A stretch of DNA of 25,717 bases from a virus. The notes beneath the pieces are model-generated. The model saw nothing but the letters and a program-made list of their open reading frames with translations, was not told the origin of the DNA and did no database searches. The position numbers and the translations under genes were made by a program. Positions 16,433-23,301 of the stretch are shown here, in pieces (position 1 is the first letter of the stretch; each line of letters begins with the position of its first letter). Location: positions 1 to 25,717 of the IMG/VR virus record IMGVR_UViG_3300021403_000050; one strand, 5' to 3'.

Positions 16433-16496
16433 GTGGCGGGCGCAAGGTGGGAGTCCCCTCGCCGCGAGATCGACCCGTAGGCCGTACGCCCGCCAC
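16433..16496. repeat. 10-bp perfect inverted repeat in the 120-base intergenic gap
   Basis: The arms gtggcgggcg (16433-16442) and cgcccgccac (16487-16496) are exact reverse complements around a 44-base spacer that holds a small CTCG-CCG-CGAG stem (16458-16468). The gap between the 193- and 124-residue genes (16394-16513) has no other coding signal. The element could fold in the mRNA as a processing or attenuation structure. Confidence 0.55.
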
Positions 16497-16513
16497 GATC
16501 GGTGGGCCGGGCT

Positions 16514-17095
16514 TCAGCCGGCCGGTTTGCCGGTCCTGTCGACGGCGGCCTTGTCGGCGGCCTGGGTCCGCTGCTGGTGCTTCTCGGCGGCCTTGTGCGC
16601 GGCGGCCGCGGTCTTCTTGACACCGGACTTGCCGGGGTCGCCGACCGGCGGGGCGTTGACGATGTCCGCGTTCAGCGCGTCGACGTGCACGCGGGTCTTC
16701 GACCCGTCGACGTTGTCGGCCAGGACGCCGTGGGTGGCCAGGGCCTCGGTATCGGCCGCGGCCTGCGCGCGCAGCACCTCCGGCGGTGTGCCGGACACGA
16801 CGTTGCGCGACAGGACCCCGCCGAAGCCGCGGCCCGGGCCGGGGGCGAGGGTGTCCGGGACCGGGTTGGTGATCGCGACCCCGCCCAGGCCGCTGGGTCC
16901 GCCGGGCTCGGCCTTGGCGGCCTCGGTGATGACCCGGGCGGTATGCGACTGCGCGGCGACCGCGTCGACGACCGCGTCGTCGAGGTCGCCGGCGTCGGTC
17001 TTCTCCCAGTTGGGTCGGGCTTCGAGGTCGGGGCGGGCGTCGCCGAAGGCGAACACCTCGCCGGTGACCAGGTTCTTGTAGGCGTGAACAGTCAT
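16514..17095 (-). CDS. Protein encoded next to the major capsid gene, unknown function
   Basis: A 193-residue protein starting at ATG 17095, with GGAGG about ten bases upstream and 41 bases after the capsid stop. The first 40 residues (AYKNLVTGEVFAFGDARPDL, then PNWEKTDAGDLDD) resemble the small acidic proteins often found just after phage capsid genes, which read as a residual 'TGev....rpdle..p.We..d' motif. The middle is Gly/Pro-rich (TLAPGPGRGFGGVL). The C-terminus (155-193) is Lys/Ala/Gln-rich (KKTAAAAHKAAEKHQQR) and could bind nucleic acid or form a helix. A head-associated minor protein is plausible; no function is claimed. Confidence 0.65.
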   Translation of the reverse strand: MTVHAYKNLVTGEVFAFGDARPDLEARPNWEKTDAGDLDDAVVDAVAAQSHTARVITEAAKAEPGGPSGLGGVAITNPVPDTLAPGPGRGFGGVLSRNVVSGTPPEVLRAQAAADTEALATHGVLADNVDGSKTRVHVDALNADIVNAPPVGDPGKSGVKKTAAAAHKAAEKHQQRTQAADKAAVDRTGKPAG

Positions 17096-17136
17096 GATGA
17101 TCGGTCCTCCACTCGTGGTGGGGTAGCAGCGGGCGG

Positions 17137-18048
17137 TTACGGCAGCGGTGCGGCGTGGATGAGAACGGCCCGCTGCGCGTCGACGACCGTCATGCCGTAG
17201 AGGATGTCGAGCGACACCATGTCGACCTTGTGCGTGATGTCGTAGCCGTACGTGACCCGGATGCCCAAGCCGTTGTAGTTGGCGATCGCGCACTGCCCCG
17301 CGGCGACGCCCATCGGCACGGCCAGGGGCCGCACGGCGAGGGCGATGGCGTCGCGGTGGAATGCCAGGGACACCTCGCTGGCGGGGTTGCCGGTGGTCTG
17401 CGGCGGCAGGCTGATCCCGTTGTGCTCGTAGGCGTCGAACGAGAAGAGCCGGTTGCCGAGGCTGGCTTCGCGCAGGCCCTGCGTGTCGCCGCGCTCGTTG
17501 GCCTTCTTCAGCAGGTCGTTCTTGAGCCATTCGCCGGAGGTGATCGATCCGACGACGGCGTACCGGTCGGTGATCGGCACACCGCGCAGCGACAGCTCGC
17601 GGCGGGCGGCGATCAGCGACTCCGGCGTGTTCCACATCTCGCCCGCGACGTTGCCGACGTAGGTGGGGATGCTGGAACGCAGCGCCAGCAGGTCGGCCTC
17701 GAGCTGCTGGATGATCGCCGCGACGGCCGGCTGGATGAACCGTCCCGAGAAGTCGTCGATCTTCAGGGTCAGTTCCTCCGCGGTGATCGCGAAGGACACG
17801 TCCTTGAACTTGTTCAAGGTCATCGGGATGCCGGTCTCGGTGTAGTTCTGCAGCACAATGCCGGTCGCCCGGTTGAAGTCGTTGGCCACGAAGGTCTGCG
17901 GCTTGCGGATCGTGATGGTGTCACCGATCTTGTTCGCGAACTCGTCCTCGTAGTCGCGGTGCACGAGCTGCGACAGGACGGTGTCGCGGTACAGGATCGC
18001 GATCGCCCGGCGGGCGATGACGGTCGGGGTAAGGATTGTGTTAGCCAC
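17137..18048 (-). CDS. Major capsid protein, P22 coat type
   Basis: A 303-residue protein forming the head shell. The N-terminus (ANTILTPTVIARRAIAILYR, then LVHRDYEDEFANKIGDTITI, then RKPQTF) is the highly recognisable opening of P22-coat-like (HK97-fold) major capsid proteins of Gram-positive phages. Later 'NKFKDVSFAITAEELTLKID' and 'DRYAVVGSITSGEWL' fit the E-loop and core regions. The end (GYDITHKVDMVSLDILYGM, then RAVLIHA) is the family's C-terminal strand region. The start is GTG at 18048 with GAGGGAGA about nine bases upstream. It follows the scaffold gene after a terminator-like hairpin. P22 coat itself is longer; about 300 residues is common for the actinophage branch. Confidence 0.92.
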   Translation of the reverse strand: MANTILTPTVIARRAIAILYRDTVLSQLVHRDYEDEFANKIGDTITIRKPQTFVANDFNRATGIVLQNYTETGIPMTLNKFKDVSFAITAEELTLKIDDFSGRFIQPAVAAIIQQLEADLLALRSSIPTYVGNVAGEMWNTPESLIAARRELSLRGVPITDRYAVVGSITSGEWLKNDLLKKANERGDTQGLREASLGNRLFSFDAYEHNGISLPPQTTGNPASEVSLAFHRDAIALAVRPLAVPMGVAAGQCAIANYNGLGIRVTYGYDITHKVDMVSLDILYGMTVVDAQRAVLIHAAPLP

Positions 18049-18098
18049 GGTTCGGTCTCCCTCAACGGAAGTGCCGGGAGAACCGCACCCCTAGACGC

Positions 18099-18135
18099 GC
18101 AAAACCCCGCTAACGCCTGCCGGCGACAACGGGGT
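18099..18135 (-). terminator. Terminator-like hairpin between scaffold and major capsid genes
   Basis: On the minus strand ACCCCG (18135-18130) pairs with CGGGGT (18109-18104), enclosing an inner CGCC-GGCA-GGCG stem, and is followed by TTTTGCGCG. The stem spans the scaffold stop codon and ends in a short U run, as in an intrinsic terminator or a partial read-through attenuator. Confidence 0.5.
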
Positions 18136-19021
18136 CGATCTTGCGGATGTGGTCCTCGATGGACATTTCTTCGTCGTTGGGTCGTCCGCCGGGCCCGCCG
18201 CCGAACTCGCCTCCAGACTGTTTGGGCGGCACCGCAGGCGGCACCACCTTGAATCGAGCGGGGTTGGACTCCACGTGGGCGGTGATCAGGGCGGCGAGCT
18301 TGCCGCCGAAGTCGCCGGCCGCGGGGTCGAGGCCCTCGAGCTTGCCCAGGAACGCGGCCGAGTCCATGAGCTCCTTGGTGTTGGCGCCCTGCTCGGCGGC
18401 GGTCTGCCAGACCGCTTCCCGGACCTGCAACTGCCGGTACTTGTCCATCCACTCCTGCACCCGGCCGTTGGAGGCCTCGATGCGCTGCATCGCCTCGTCG
18501 ATCGTCTTGGGCCGGTCCTCGGGCTCCTGGGTCAGGCCCATGACCTTGGCGAAGCCGTCCAGGAAGCCCTGGAGCTTGTCGGCGTTGTCCTTGACCCGCT
18601 CGTCGGCCGTCTCCTGGGCGGTCTTGGCCTTGACCCGGTTGTCGCCGTTCTCCTTCTCCAGGCCCCGGATGCGTTTCTGCGCCCAGGGCGGGAGCTGGTC
18701 GAACTCCTCGGACACCTGACCGCCGCCGGGTGCCGGCGGCGTAGTCGGCGCCGGGGCCGGGGGCGTGGTCGGGGTCGGTGCGGAGGCCGGTGGTGCGGTG
18801 GACCGCACAGCCGGACCGCCGATCGTCGTACCGGTCGCGGTGCCCGTCGTCCCGTCTCCGGGGGCGGCTTCGCGGCCGGTGGCGGCCTGCTCGATCTGCT
18901 CGACCGTCATCGGGCTGCCGCCGTTGTCGCCGGTGCCGCTGTCGGTCGTGGTGGTGCCGCCGGTCCCGCCGGCCGCCCCCGCGTCGCCGGACCCGCCCGG
19001 GGTTCCTGCTCCGTCGCTCAT
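18110..19021 (-). CDS. Capsid scaffold protein
   Basis: A 303-residue protein directly before the capsid gene. Residues 1-100 are Gly/Thr/Pro-rich and disordered (GTPGGSGDAGAAGGTGGTTT). Residues 100-200 are charged and helical (LPPWAQKRIRGLEKENGDNR, then VKAKTAQETADERVK), as expected for a scaffold that templates capsid assembly and is then removed. The C-terminus has a helix-turn region, then DEEMSIEDHIRKIDP, a typical capsid-contacting tail. The ATG at 19021 is chosen because GAGAGGCGAG lies upstream and a longer frame would run through the toxin-antitoxin operator. A strong hairpin lies 24 bases upstream of the start. No protease motif is seen, so proteolysis would need another protein. 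Confidence 0.82.
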   Translation of the reverse strand: MSDGAGTPGGSGDAGAAGGTGGTTTTDSGTGDNGGSPMTVEQIEQAATGREAAPGDGTTGTATGTTIGGPAVRSTAPPASAPTPTTPPAPAPTTPPAPGGGQVSEEFDQLPPWAQKRIRGLEKENGDNRVKAKTAQETADERVKDNADKLQGFLDGFAKVMGLTQEPEDRPKTIDEAMQRIEASNGRVQEWMDKYRQLQVREAVWQTAAEQGANTKELMDSAAFLGKLEGLDPAAGDFGGKLAALITAHVESNPARFKVVPPAVPPKQSGGEFGGGPGGRPNDEEMSIEDHIRKIDPVVAGRR

Positions 19022-19044
19022 GTGCAGACTCGCCTCTCGACATG

Positions 19045-19079
19045 GGAAAGGCCGGTCGCGCCCGGCGACCGGCCTTTCC
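19045..19079. terminator. Perfect 15-bp hairpin between scaffold and toxin-antitoxin genes
   Basis: GGAAAGGCCGGTCGC and its exact complement flank a five-base loop (GCCCG on the plus strand). There is no long U tract, but the ends are A/T-flanked (GGAAA, TTTCC). It may stop or weaken transcription coming from the portal/MuF side and insulate the plus-strand operon. Confidence 0.6.
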
Positions 19080-19159
19080 GTGTGATGTGGATGGAACTTT
19101 TCTCCGTGCGCCCCGCCCGCCCCTGGCTGGGACAGCGGGGTTATGTGAATGTGTTGGGG

Positions 19160-19190
19160 TAGTCTGTGGTGGTAGTCAGTGGTGACCACT
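19160..19190 (+). promoter_or_regulatory. Probable operator of the toxin-antitoxin pair
   Basis: Two direct copies, tagtctgtggt (19160-19170) and tagtcagtggt (19173-19183), are 13 bases apart with one mismatch. The second overlaps a palindrome AGTGGT-G-ACCACT (19178-19190). The segment ends just before the antitoxin ATG at 19194 and contains GGTGA (19181-19185), a likely ribosome binding site. Tandem short repeats of this spacing are typical targets of ribbon-helix-helix antitoxins that repress their own promoter. A clear -35/-10 pair was not found. Confidence 0.6.
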
Positions 19191-19193
19191 AAG

Positions 19194-19457
19194 ATGACCG
19201 TCATGGCGAACCATCGGAGCGTGACGCTCCCCGCAGCCGAGCTCGAGCGGTTCCGGCAGGCCGCCCAGGACGCCGGGATGAGCCTGGCGTCCTGGCTGAC
19301 CGCGGCCGGCCGCGAACGCCGGCGCCGGCAGGCCGCCGACGCCTACGCGACCTACTGCGCGCAACCGCAGATCGCCGAGCAGATCACCGCCTACCGGCAG
19401 GCCGTCGTGCCGTTGCAACAGGCCGCACGCCGTACCGCCGAGGCGTGGAACGCATGA
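19194..19457 (+). CDS. Ribbon-helix-helix antitoxin of a MazF-type pair
   Basis: An 87-residue protein from the ATG at 19194 (84 from the ATG at 19203), on the opposite strand to all structural genes. The N-terminal part has the ribbon-helix-helix layout: a short strand (HRSVTLPAAE), a helix (LERFRQAAQDAGMS), then the second helix (LASWLTAAGRERRRRQA). The C-terminal helix (about 50-87) would wrap the toxin and neutralise it. Its stop overlaps the toxin start as ATGA, so the pair is translationally coupled, as is normal for toxin-antitoxin operons. The repeat/palindrome just upstream supports autoregulation. The antitoxin class is inferred from pattern. Confidence 0.78.
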   Translation: MTVMANHRSVTLPAAELERFRQAAQDAGMSLASWLTAAGRERRRRQAADAYATYCAQPQIAEQITAYRQAVVPLQQAARRTAEAWNA

Positions 19458-19747
19458 GGCAGGGCGAGTTCTGGGAGCTGAACTTCGGCAAGGTCCTGGT
19501 CGTCAGCTCCGACCCGCACAACGACCACCCGTTGAACGCCCCCGTGGTGGTGCCGGTGGTCCGCGGCTACGGCCGCCCGGCCGGCGCCGCGGTGGCCCTG
19601 TCGGAGGCCGATCCGGTGTCCGGGGTGGTGCTGTCGACCCTGGTCGCCGCGGTCGAGCGCCCGCAGGACGGCAGAGCGCTCGGGATGATCACCGGCGCAT
19701 CGATGCACCGGGTGATGGCCGAGATCGGCGAGCTGTTCGCCTACTGA
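19454..19747 (+). CDS. MazF/PemK-like toxin
   Basis: A 97-residue protein with the MazF-type layout: 'GEFWELNFGKVLVVSSDPHN' at about 4-23 corresponds to the 'Gdiw.v.l....RPvlVvs.d..N' opening of MazF ribonucleases. 'VVVPVVRG' and 'SGVVLSTLVAAVER' match the core strands, and 'MITGASMHRVMAEIGELF' is the final helix. MazF-type toxins cut mRNA to slow translation. The usual Arg after the first motif is replaced by GK here, so activity needs testing. The ATG at 19454 overlaps the antitoxin stop. Its end overlaps the convergent MuF gene end by seven bases, and the cassette looks like a moron inserted into the head module. Confidence 0.78.
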   Translation: MRQGEFWELNFGKVLVVSSDPHNDHPLNAPVVVPVVRGYGRPAGAAVALSEADPVSGVVLSTLVAAVERPQDGRALGMITGASMHRVMAEIGELFAY

Positions 19748-20832
19748 CCTCGAAGGTGCCGGGCGGTGTCGGCCCGCCGCGACGGCCTGGCCGCGTACCC
19801 GGCGCCGGGGTACTCGCGGTGGACCTTGCGGGCCAGCCCGGTGCGGTGCAGGTGTGCGACGAGCTGCTTCTCCCATGCCGCGGCCTTTGCGGTCGCGCCG
19901 GCCCGGCCCTCCGGAGTCAGCGCGCCGGTCTGCCGTTCGCGCCATCTGCGCACACCGCGCTCGAGGTAGCGCTGATGCTGGCGGGCCGCGTCGCCGACCG
20001 GATCGGGTTTGCCCGGGGCCAGCCGCAGGCCGGGTATCCAGGGCACGAGGGTGTGCCGGCAGTTCGGGTGCCCGAGCCCGGCCCGGCGGGCCTGCCCGAC
20101 CGTGCCGACCGCCGGTTTCTCGACCGGGTAGGTGATCGACAGGATCTTGTGCTCCCACGGCCGGCACCACCGGCATTCCTGGGGCCGGTCGGTCACGTAC
20201 ACCAGCCGGCCGCCCGCGGCCTGCACCTGGTCGATCACGCCGACGTCGATCGACCTGGCGACCGCCGTGCGGGTGGCCATCTCGACGTACGACGACAGCC
20301 GCCAGCGGCGGCCGGAGGTGTCGGTGAACGAGACGATCCCGTCGTCGACCAGCGCGGCCCAGGCGGCCTGCGCGGCGCGGCGGGTGGAGGCGACCCCGGA
20401 CAGGCTGCGGCCGGTCGCGGCGCCGATCGCGTTGCGGTAGGCCGACTCGGCCCGCGGCAGGATCTGCGAGTGCAGCGGCCGCAGCTCCGAGACCAGCGCG
20501 TCGGCCAGGGCCTGGACGGCCTGTGGGGCTTTCTGGGCCACTTTCCCGACCCCGCCCAGGTCCTCGACCGCCGACTGCGATCCGGCCCGCCAGCCGGCCG
20601 CTACAGCGGCCCGGGCGGCGGTGCTGCCCTCACCGGCGAGGCGGGCGGCGATCGCCCGCAGCCCGGTCCGGAGCTGGCCGATCTCGGCCAGCCGCCGGGT
20701 CTGCCAGTCGGCAGCGTCCAGGCCGCGGGCCAGCCGGGCGGTCACGTACCGCAGGATCGCCAGTTCGGCGTCGTCGTAGATGTTCGTGGCCGCCGCGACG
20801 ATCTGATCGACCAGGGTTTCGTCGACCGGCAT
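19741..20832 (-). CDS. MuF-like minor head protein (phage minor capsid protein)
   Basis: A 363-residue protein between portal and scaffold, the usual place of MuF-like proteins that accompany the portal and sometimes enter the cell with DNA. Residues 1-160 are helical. The MuF-like C-terminal half starts near residue 165. It has a strand-helix core 'RRWRLSSYVEMATRTAVARS' and four likely metal ligands: Cys220 and Cys223 (ECRWCRPWEH), then His255 and Cys258 (GHPNCRH). 'HPNCRHTLVPWIPG' is a characteristic family signature. The ATG at 20832 follows the portal stop by six bases. No separate toxin domain is fused to this copy; the short Lys/Arg-rich tail (about 300-363) is ordinary. Confidence 0.85.
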   Translation of the reverse strand: MPVDETLVDQIVAAATNIYDDAELAILRYVTARLARGLDAADWQTRRLAEIGQLRTGLRAIAARLAGEGSTAARAAVAAGWRAGSQSAVEDLGGVGKVAQKAPQAVQALADALVSELRPLHSQILPRAESAYRNAIGAATGRSLSGVASTRRAAQAAWAALVDDGIVSFTDTSGRRWRLSSYVEMATRTAVARSIDVGVIDQVQAAGGRLVYVTDRPQECRWCRPWEHKILSITYPVEKPAVGTVGQARRAGLGHPNCRHTLVPWIPGLRLAPGKPDPVGDAARQHQRYLERGVRRWRERQTGALTPEGRAGATAKAAAWEKQLVAHLHRTGLARKVHREYPGAGYAARPSRRADTARHLRGQ

Positions 20833-20838
20833 GGCAGG

Positions 20839-22683
20839 CTACCGGCGCTTGCCGCCGCGACCGGGCGGGGGCGGGCCCTTGCGGCCGAACGGCGGCGGCC
20901 CGCCCGGCCGGCCCGGCTTCGAGCCGGGCTGCTGCGGGGGGCCGGGCGGCGGCTGGCCGGTGTCCTGGCCGATGGTGTCGGGCTGGCCGGGTACGGGACC
21001 GGCGACCGACTGGTCCGGGCCGCCGGTGTCGGCCGGCAGTGGCTGTTCGAGGCCGGCCGCGGCGGTGTCGTTGGGCCCGGTGCCGGGTTCGGGCACCGCC
21101 GGGGTGTTGATCTCGACGGTGGCGCGTTGGTCGTCGCGGATCCGGTCGATCTCCTCCCGGATCTGCGGGTCCTCCCAGTCCGGGTTCAGCCAGGCGATCC
21201 GGGTGTAGAGCGACGCCGACTCGGCCCCGGCGATCAGGCTCACGGTCTGCGCCACCGACAGCGGGTCCTGGGCGACACCGTCGGGGAACCGGATCTTCGG
21301 CCGGACCGCCTGCACCCCGTCGGGTTTGTAGTGCGCGATGTCGATCTCGAGCGCCGTCTCCAGCAGCCGTGCCAGGGCCGGTTTCCAGTAGAGGATCTTG
21401 CGGCCCCGGGTGGTGTACGAGCGCCGCTCGCGGGCGACGACCTCGGTCGCCGTAGCGGCAACATCCCCCGCCAGGCCGAAGGTCTGCGCGCTGTAACCGG
21501 CACCCCTCAGCGCTTCGGCGACCAGGGAGGTGACGGTCTGCTGGTGCTCGGCGACCCGGATCGCGAACTGCACCTGCTGCATCGCCAGGCCCTCGGAGGC
21601 GGGCATCGCGTCGACCATGGTGAAGATCGCCTGCTCGGCGTCGAACACCGCGCCGCGGCCGCGGCCCTGGTTCTGCAGGTAGGACTCGGGGATCAGGATG
21701 CGGCCTTTGCCGATGCGCAGGTCGCGCATCCACGACGACCACGCCTCGTCGATCGAGTCCAGGACCGGTTCGATGCCGTCGTAGTCCGACCGGCCGTAGG
21801 CGGTGCCTTTGAGCCGGCGCGGCGGCCGCATGTTCGGGATCCACTCGACCGCGATCCGTTTCGCGCCGGTCACGACCTGCTGCACCAGCGGGTTGTCGAC
21901 ACCGGCCGCGGACTCGGTCGTCTCGGCCAGGGCCTCGGTGTCCGGGTACGTCCTGAGGTCGACCAGGGAGCCCAGTTCGCTGTCGGTGCCCTGGTAGAGG
22001 GCGTGCAGGACCCGGCCGGCGCCGGTATCGGCCTCGTGCCGCTCGAGGTGCCGCAACGTCTTGCCGGTCGTCTCGCCGTCCAGGATCCGCCAGAACGTGA
22101 CCGCCTTGAGCCGGCCGGCGGCCCATTCGGGGACGGCGCAGTCGGGTTGGATCGCGTCGATGATCGCGTGGTCGGCGATGTCGTCGACCCAGCCGGCGCG
22201 CAGGAACACTCCCGACAGCGACGCGCCGATCTCGGCGCCCTCGATGAGTACCGGCAGGAAGCCGCCCTCGCCCATCAGCATGGCCAGCCGGTCGGTCGTC
22301 GGCCGTGGCCCGTCCTTCGACAGGCCGCCGTCCTCGCCTTCGACGGCGATCGCCGGGGGCTCGGCGAACAGCAGGTCGGCCGATGTGGTGGCGATGTCGC
22401 CGGCCAGGGGCACGTGCAGGCGGGCGTCGGACAGGTCCGGGGTGCGCCGGTCGAGGCGCCGCCCCCAGAACCAGCGTTGCCGTTCGCGGCCGATGATGCT
22501 GGCCCCGGACTCCAGGGCGGGGGTTTCGTAGCCGTAGCCGACCATCTTGTCGTAGATGCGGGCGAGCTCGTTCGGGTCGCCGGAGTACCAGGCGGCCCAG
22601 GTCGCGAATGCCCGGTAGGGGCGCTCGAGGTTGTTCGGGGGCCAGACGGTGCGGGGGTCGGTCGGCAGCGGCACCTCGGTCAC
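20839..22683 (-). CDS. Portal protein, SPP1 gp6-like
   Basis: A 614-residue protein (from the GTG at 22683) forming the dodecameric ring through which DNA enters and leaves the head. The opening 'PLPTDPRTVWPPNNLERPYR' with 'FATWAAWYSGDP' is typical of actinophage SPP1-type portals. The clip/stem region includes 'VARERRSYTTRGRKILYWKP' after 'TFGLAGDVAATATE', a hallmark of the family. The last 80 residues are a Pro/Gly/Gln-rich tail (PPPGPPQQPGSKPGRPGGPP). The GTG start is preferred: ATG 22875 is far upstream, would overlap the 83-residue gene and adds a basic, non-homologous leader. The gene lies just downstream of a large inverted repeat. Confidence 0.9.
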   Translation of the reverse strand: MTEVPLPTDPRTVWPPNNLERPYRAFATWAAWYSGDPNELARIYDKMVGYGYETPALESGASIIGRERQRWFWGRRLDRRTPDLSDARLHVPLAGDIATTSADLLFAEPPAIAVEGEDGGLSKDGPRPTTDRLAMLMGEGGFLPVLIEGAEIGASLSGVFLRAGWVDDIADHAIIDAIQPDCAVPEWAAGRLKAVTFWRILDGETTGKTLRHLERHEADTGAGRVLHALYQGTDSELGSLVDLRTYPDTEALAETTESAAGVDNPLVQQVVTGAKRIAVEWIPNMRPPRRLKGTAYGRSDYDGIEPVLDSIDEAWSSWMRDLRIGKGRILIPESYLQNQGRGRGAVFDAEQAIFTMVDAMPASEGLAMQQVQFAIRVAEHQQTVTSLVAEALRGAGYSAQTFGLAGDVAATATEVVARERRSYTTRGRKILYWKPALARLLETALEIDIAHYKPDGVQAVRPKIRFPDGVAQDPLSVAQTVSLIAGAESASLYTRIAWLNPDWEDPQIREEIDRIRDDQRATVEINTPAVPEPGTGPNDTAAAGLEQPLPADTGGPDQSVAGPVPGQPDTIGQDTGQPPPGPPQQPGSKPGRPGGPPPFGRKGPPPPGRGGKRR

Positions 22684-22725
22684 ACCCCCAGCTCGTGATA
22701 GTTCCTGTTCGGTGGTGGTGCGGGG

Positions 22726-22825
22726 CCCGGCGTTGCGGGCACGGAAGGGGCAATCGCGGCCGGGACCGGTGCTCGACGATCGGGCCGGGGTCGCCCCGGG
22801 CGGGCACGATCCCCGCAACGCCGGG
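22726..22825. repeat. 14-bp perfect inverted repeat upstream of the portal gene
   Basis: cccggcgttgcggg (22726-22739) and cccgcaacgccggg (22812-22825) are exact reverse complements around a 72-base spacer. The spacer also holds a 6-bp CCGGGG-TCG-CCCCGG stem. The 148-base gap (22684-22831) has no convincing gene, so the repeat may form a cruciform in DNA or a processing site in late mRNA. Confidence 0.65.
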
Positions 22826-22831
22826 TGCCTC

Positions 22832-23083
22832 TTATTTGCCTTTGGCCTTGGCGATCGCCGCTTCGGCGGGCGCATGGCCGGGTGTCGCGCCGGTGGCCAG
22901 CTTGTGCAGGGTCGCGCACCAGCCGGGGATCATGCGCAGGGGGATCTTGTCGGCATAGAAGTCCTGGCAGCGCTTGAAATCTCCGGGGGTGCCCCAGCGG
23001 AACTGTTTCTGGCCTTCGGGGCCGACGGCCCACGCGCGGAGCCGGTTGACGGCGGCTTCCTGCTGCGGTGTCTTGGCGGCCAT
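22832..23083 (-). CDS. Small conserved-type phage protein, unknown function
   Basis: An 83-residue protein starting at ATG 23083 with GGGGGG upstream, 14 bases after the stop of the zinc-finger-like gene. It begins with a helix (KTPQQEAAVNRLRAWAVG) and has 'GTPGDFKRCQDFYADKIPLR' and 'MIPGWCATLHKLATG' in the middle, then a Lys/Ala-rich end (IAKAKGK). The two cysteines (39, 56) could be buried or metal-linked. Proteins with this 'WG.pGDf.rC..fy' phrase look like they belong to actinophage packaging-portal neighbourhoods, but no function is known to me. An earlier Met in frame would run through the upstream gene and lacks a site. Confidence 0.68.
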   Translation of the reverse strand: MAAKTPQQEAAVNRLRAWAVGPEGQKQFRWGTPGDFKRCQDFYADKIPLRMIPGWCATLHKLATGATPGHAPAEAAIAKAKGK

Positions 23084-23097
23084 CGGTAACCCCCCGG

Positions 23098-23301
23098 TCA
23101 GGTCGTGTGGTTGTGGCAGATGAACGCGGTCGTGTCGTCCAGCGCGGCCAGCGAGGCGGCGACGCCGTCGTCGGGGTTCTGCAGGTCGGCGCCGCAGATC
23201 GCGCACCGCGGCGGGTGGGCCTGTTCGTGCAGCCGCTCGACGGTGCCGTCGTCGTAGGCGGCCTCGACGACCAGCCGCAACTGTTCGAGTCTGGGGGTCA
23301 C
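23098..23301 (-). CDS. Small zinc-finger-like protein
   Basis: A 67-residue protein with the GTG at 23301 inside the stop of the 24-residue peptide gene (GTGA), so it is translationally coupled. It carries CAIC at 33-36 and CHNH at 62-65, a likely zinc site of CxxC plus CHxH type. The first 30 residues (LEQLRLVVEAAYDDGTVERL) are amphipathic and may dimerise. Small zinc proteins in this place of actinophages sometimes bind DNA or aid packaging, but this is inference. Codon use follows the local pattern. Confidence 0.65.
   Translation of the reverse strand: MTPRLEQLRLVVEAAYDDGTVERLHEQAHPPRCAICGADLQNPDDGVAASLAALDDTTAFICHNHTT

Noticed and set aside
19756-22698. 980-codon plus-strand open frame
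   Set aside because: Antisense to MuF and portal genes, both supported by clear motifs; the frame shows only shadow composition.
22684-22875. Longer portal protein starting at ATG 22875
   Set aside because: Would overlap the 83-residue gene by 44 bases and add a basic, Pro-rich leader unlike portal N-termini; GTG 22683 restores the typical opening.
22680-23033. Minus-strand frame ending at 22680 with a GTGA overlap to the portal start
   Set aside because: It runs in another frame through the 83-residue gene, has Arg/Pro/Ala shadow composition and lacks a start with a ribosome binding site in the gap.
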